Of a stretch of DNA of 64,000 nt, positions 62,174 to 64,000 are shown in pieces. Below the pieces are notes generated by a model, which saw only the letters and a list, made by a program, of their open reading frames with translations, was not told where the DNA came from and searched no databases. Positions within the stretch are counted from its first letter, which is position 1. The number at the start of each line of letters is the position of its first letter. The translations under genes and the position numbers were made by a program. The stretch comes from UBA8389 sp035719105 (GTDB lineage Bacteria > Bacteroidota > Bacteroidia > Bacteroidales > UBA1402): the NCBI GenBank assembly GCA_035719105.1, contig DASTGN010000006.1, forward strand, positions 285,646-349,645, given 5' to 3'.

Positions 62174-62875
62174 ATGGGAAACAAAATACTTTTAATAACA
62201 GCAACAGCGTTAATCGTTATCGGTTTCGCGTTTTGGGGATATACAAAATCTCTTGATCGTTTTACTGATGAAACAGCATATAACGAAAAATATATTGCAA
62301 TTGATTCTTCTGATAAAGATGCTTCCGAGCAGTTCCATAAATTGAGAGATCAATACCTGACATCAAAGTTTGATTTCGAAAATTTTGGTTTTACATTCAT
62401 AACAACTGGATTTGTATTATTGATTGCAGGATTAATCGGACTAAAGAATCTACAGACCCCACCCAAGAAATACTTAATTGTTTTAATTGGATTAGTAGCA
62501 ACAATAGTGACATGTACAGCCTATGTTGGTGATTTATTTCTCGAGATGGATCGAGGAAGTTATCCACATTGGGCCGATTCTTTGGCTATACCCTTAATGA
62601 GCATCCCAGCGATTATGCTCATGCTTTTAATTTGGACAGGAATTATTCTGATTGGCATAAGGAATCCTTTCGCCACAGGAGTGAAATTGTTTCCATTGCA
62701 ATTAAAGAAGACCAATAAACTTCTTTTAATCATCCTCATACTGACAGTGATAATTCTAATATCTGTGATTTGTGTAGGATATTTCTGGATGGTGTTGCCT
62801 GGTTTCTTATGGGGATATTTCTATTTGTCGATCTTACTCGGCAGAAGAAAATTAGTAGAAATTGATAGAGAATAA
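62174..62875 (+). CDS. Cassette-encoded integral membrane protein, unknown function
   Basis: A 233-residue protein with about five to six TMs: residues 5-22, 70-90, 100-120, 135-160 and a pair between about 180 and 225. A hydrophilic acidic loop (about 27-65: DRFTDETAYNEKYIAIDSSD) follows TM1. No family was recognised. It fills an 820-bp cassette, with the ATG 42 bases from the cassette start and the stop 8 bases before the attC-like site, the tight fit expected of cassette cargo. Confidence 0.7.
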   Translation: MGNKILLITATALIVIGFAFWGYTKSLDRFTDETAYNEKYIAIDSSDKDASEQFHKLRDQYLTSKFDFENFGFTFITTGFVLLIAGLIGLKNLQTPPKKYLIVLIGLVATIVTCTAYVGDLFLEMDRGSYPHWADSLAIPLMSIPAIMLMLLIWTGIILIGIRNPFATGVKLFPLQLKKTNKLLLIILILTVIILISVICVGYFWMVLPGFLWGYFYLSILLGRRKLVEIDRE

Positions 62876-62882
62876 AAAAAAC

Positions 62883-62958
62883 TGGTGCTAACACCACCTA
62901 AACCACAGCAGGCTCAAGCTTCGCAATGAGCCCGCCGCGGTTTAGCTACCCGTTAGCC
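62883..62958 (+). repeat. attC-like recombination site A
   Basis: A 76-bp imperfect palindrome. Outer boxes are TGGTGCTAAC (62883-62892) and GTTAGCC (62952-62958). Inner boxes CTAAACC (62898-62904) and GGTTTAG (62939-62945) are set off by 5- and 6-base spacers. The apical stem GGCTCA/TGAGCC encloses AGCTTCGCAA. The left box is the exact 10-base reverse complement of GTTAGCACCA, which opens the same cassette at 62132. Confidence 0.85.
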
Positions 62959-63639
62959 ACAATTCAAGAGGCGCATTGGCATTGTTTACTGCAATTGTAA
63001 AGCAGGGGTGTGCTTCGCCAGCGTGGAATTAGTGGAGTTGATGTTAGAGGTGGCCTTGTGGCGGTCGATAGCGAAGCGGTACTTCGTGTGCGTGGAATTA
63101 TATTTTATGAATTGTGAATTATATTATGGCTGACAGACATAAGATAAGAATAAGACATTCAGCGCTGTAATCCATATCAGATAACGATAGCGTAATAAAA
63201 GATACACAAAAGACACAATAAAATAACTGTATCTTACGTTTGATTCATGAACATGAATTCATTCAAGTGTAATGAATAAAACGTAAGATACGAGACCTCC
63301 CACAAGTCGGATGGTGAAAATCAGGGCAATGGGGTTAAAAAAAAAGAAACCCCCCCCAAAAAAAATACCCCTTTAACTATGACATCCATCAGAAGCCTAA
63401 CGGATAACAGCCCTAACGGATGATAACTCTGACGGACGATACACGGGGCAACAGATCCCTGCCGAGAAAACAACCAAACGAAGCAAAAGACAAACTTGAC
63501 CGATGTACGCTGCAAGCAAGTAGCAGATGTATGAACGGTCATGGTAAGGACGACGATAACAAAATGAACTGTGGCTAACACCACCTAAACGACAACTCAC
63601 CCATGCTTCGCAATGGGTTCGCCGTCGTTTAGCTACCCG
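62953..63639 (+). mobile_element. 687-bp cassette without a recognisable protein
   Basis: Bounded by the GTTAG boxes of sites A and B. Reading frames of 60-90 residues exist on the minus strand but resemble no protein and are not supported. The cassette contains a large inverted repeat (63229-63291). It also has a homopolymer-rich hairpin, GGGGTT, nine As, then AAAC and eight Cs followed by eight As (63331-63365). The latter could hide sequencing errors. A structured RNA or a decayed gene are both possible. Confidence 0.6.
63229..63291. repeat. 20-bp-arm inverted repeat in cassette 2
   Basis: Arm GTATCTTACGTTT-G-ATTCAT (63229-63248) pairs with ATGAAT-A-AAACGTAAGATAC (63272-63291): 19 of 20 positions pair, around a 23-base loop. 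It is unlike the attC sites. It could be a small-RNA hairpin, a terminator-like element or a protein-binding palindrome. Confidence 0.75.
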
Positions 63640-63645
63640 TTAGGG
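63570..63645 (+). repeat. attC-like recombination site B
   Basis: Same plan as site A. Left box TGTGGCTAAC (63570-63579), inner boxes CTAAACG and CGTTTAG, apical stem ACCCAT/ATGGGT (63599-63604, 63613-63618) around GCTTCGCA, right box GTTAGGG (63639-63645). The left box is the exact 10-base reverse complement of GTTAGCCACA at 62952, the opening of this cassette. Relative to site A the apical stem sequence differs but pairing is kept. Confidence 0.85.
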
Positions 63646-63940
63646 CCAATAAAAAAGTCGTTATGTTCATTATATATTGCAAGAAACTGGCAGACAATTC
63701 CACTTGCAAGAAACCTTTCGGGCTTCGCCCGAGGCCATAGAAATGGCCTAAGATTCGAGCTTCGCTCGAGGCCAAAGTGTTGGCCAAATAGATTTTCATC
63801 AAAAGTGGGGAATTTTGGCAACGAACATTATCTGGCTGTCGGCTGAAGTTTGGACCGTTCCCGGCTGATGTCTGGCTGCTGATACAGAATCCGCAACACG
63901 CGAAAAGCATTTCTTTAAGCCGATAGTTTTAAAATTTACT
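63640..63940 (+). mobile_element. 301-bp cassette with tandem hairpin units, no clear protein
   Basis: Starts at the right box of site B and runs to site C. Short frames on both strands are not convincing as proteins. Its main content is the duplicated hairpin pair at 63717-63785. A non-coding RNA or regulatory cargo is the simplest reading. Confidence 0.55.
63717..63785 (+). repeat. Two 32-base double-hairpin units with compensatory changes
   Basis: Unit 1 (63717-63748) holds TCGGGC-TTC-GCCCGA and GGCCAT-AGAA-ATGGCC. Unit 2 (63754-63785) holds TCGAGC-TTC-GCTCGA and GGCCAA-AGTG-TTGGCC. The G-C to A-T change in the first stem and the T-A to A-T change in the second keep pairing intact, which points to selection for structure. 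Confidence 0.75.
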
Positions 63941-64000
63941 GGCCCTAACACTACCCAAACCACAGCAGGCCAATGCTTCGCAATTGGCCCGCCGCGGTCT
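63940..64000 (+). repeat. attC-like recombination site C (cut by window end)
   Basis: Left box TGGCCCTAAC (63940-63949) is the exact reverse complement of GTTAGGGCCA at 63639, the opening of its cassette. The inner box CCAAACC and the apical stem GGCCAAT/ATTGGCC (63968-63974, 63983-63989) around GCTTCGC follow. The right-hand inner and outer boxes fall beyond the window. Confidence 0.8.

Noticed and set aside
63321..63600. Minus-strand frames of 67-87 residues in cassette 2
   Set aside because: They run across homopolymer tracts and the attC-like region, show no family features and lack a plausible ribosome-binding context.
63613..63910. Short frames covering site B and cassette 3 on both strands
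   Set aside because: They are built largely from hairpin repeats or attC-like sequence. The structure explains the open frames better than a protein does.

Overview
The window is from a Bacteroidota chromosome, most likely an anaerobic, polysaccharide-degrading and propionate-forming member of the Bacteroidales (inference). The evidence is GldL and GldM, a type IX secretion (T9SS) sorting domain, a eukaryotic-type (GT3) glycogen synthase, many Bacteroidetes-only secreted families, and repeated TAnnTTTG -7 promoter boxes. No rRNA, tRNA or CRISPR array was seen.

Layout. 0.1-13.6 kb: hexuronate-type MFS transporter and class I phosphomannose isomerase, a DUF3078 protein, a T9SS-exported propeller protein, a DUF4861 protein, glycogen phosphorylase and synthase, an acyltransferase, an omega-amidase and methylglyoxal synthase. 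13.7-22.4 kb: an operon of outer-membrane protein, ABC ATPase, two FtsX-type permeases and a LolA-like protein. It runs into queF and umuD, then a reversed DUF4160/DUF2442 pair, then a SRAP protein with umuC. 22.4-35 kb: sialate O-acetylesterase-type and other esterases, an L-fucose operon (fucI, aldo/keto reductase, zinc alcohol dehydrogenase, FucU-like, fucP) and two PL11 rhamnogalacturonan lyases. 35-45.3 kb: FeoB-associated protein, M13 peptidase, SufR-like regulator with a superoxide dismutase, an NDK-like protein, V4R protein plus histidine kinase, a YesU-like protein, and methylmalonyl-CoA epimerase with carboxyltransferase subunits. 45.4-55.2 kb: a locus of five paralogous pilin-like secreted proteins, a PapD-like chaperone, a large usher-like outer-membrane protein, a small secreted protein, gldM and gldL. 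55.3-58.6 kb: a GH95 alpha-L-fucosidase and a toxin-antitoxin pair.

58.8-64 kb is the most unusual region. A tyrosine recombinase with three degenerate N-terminal repeats is followed by an integron-like array of gene cassettes. Three attC-like imperfect palindromes (the last cut by the window end) share a box-spacer-box layout and a conserved GCTTCGCA loop, and their apical stems covary. For each complete boundary pair, the 10 bases opening a cassette (GTTAG...) are the exact reverse complement of the 10 bases opening the attC-like site at that cassette's end. This is what excision as a circle with a self-matched site predicts. Cargo is a HigBA toxin-antitoxin pair, an unknown membrane protein, and cassettes with no convincing protein but clear hairpins.

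The second strong candidate for something undescribed is the 45-55 kb locus. It joins a GldL/GldM proton-motive motor pair, in reversed order and without GldK or GldN, to a chaperone-usher-like export set and five pilin-like subunits. Metabolically the window fits pectin (rhamnogalacturonan) and fucoside degradation, glycogen storage and a propionate pathway through methylmalonyl-CoA.
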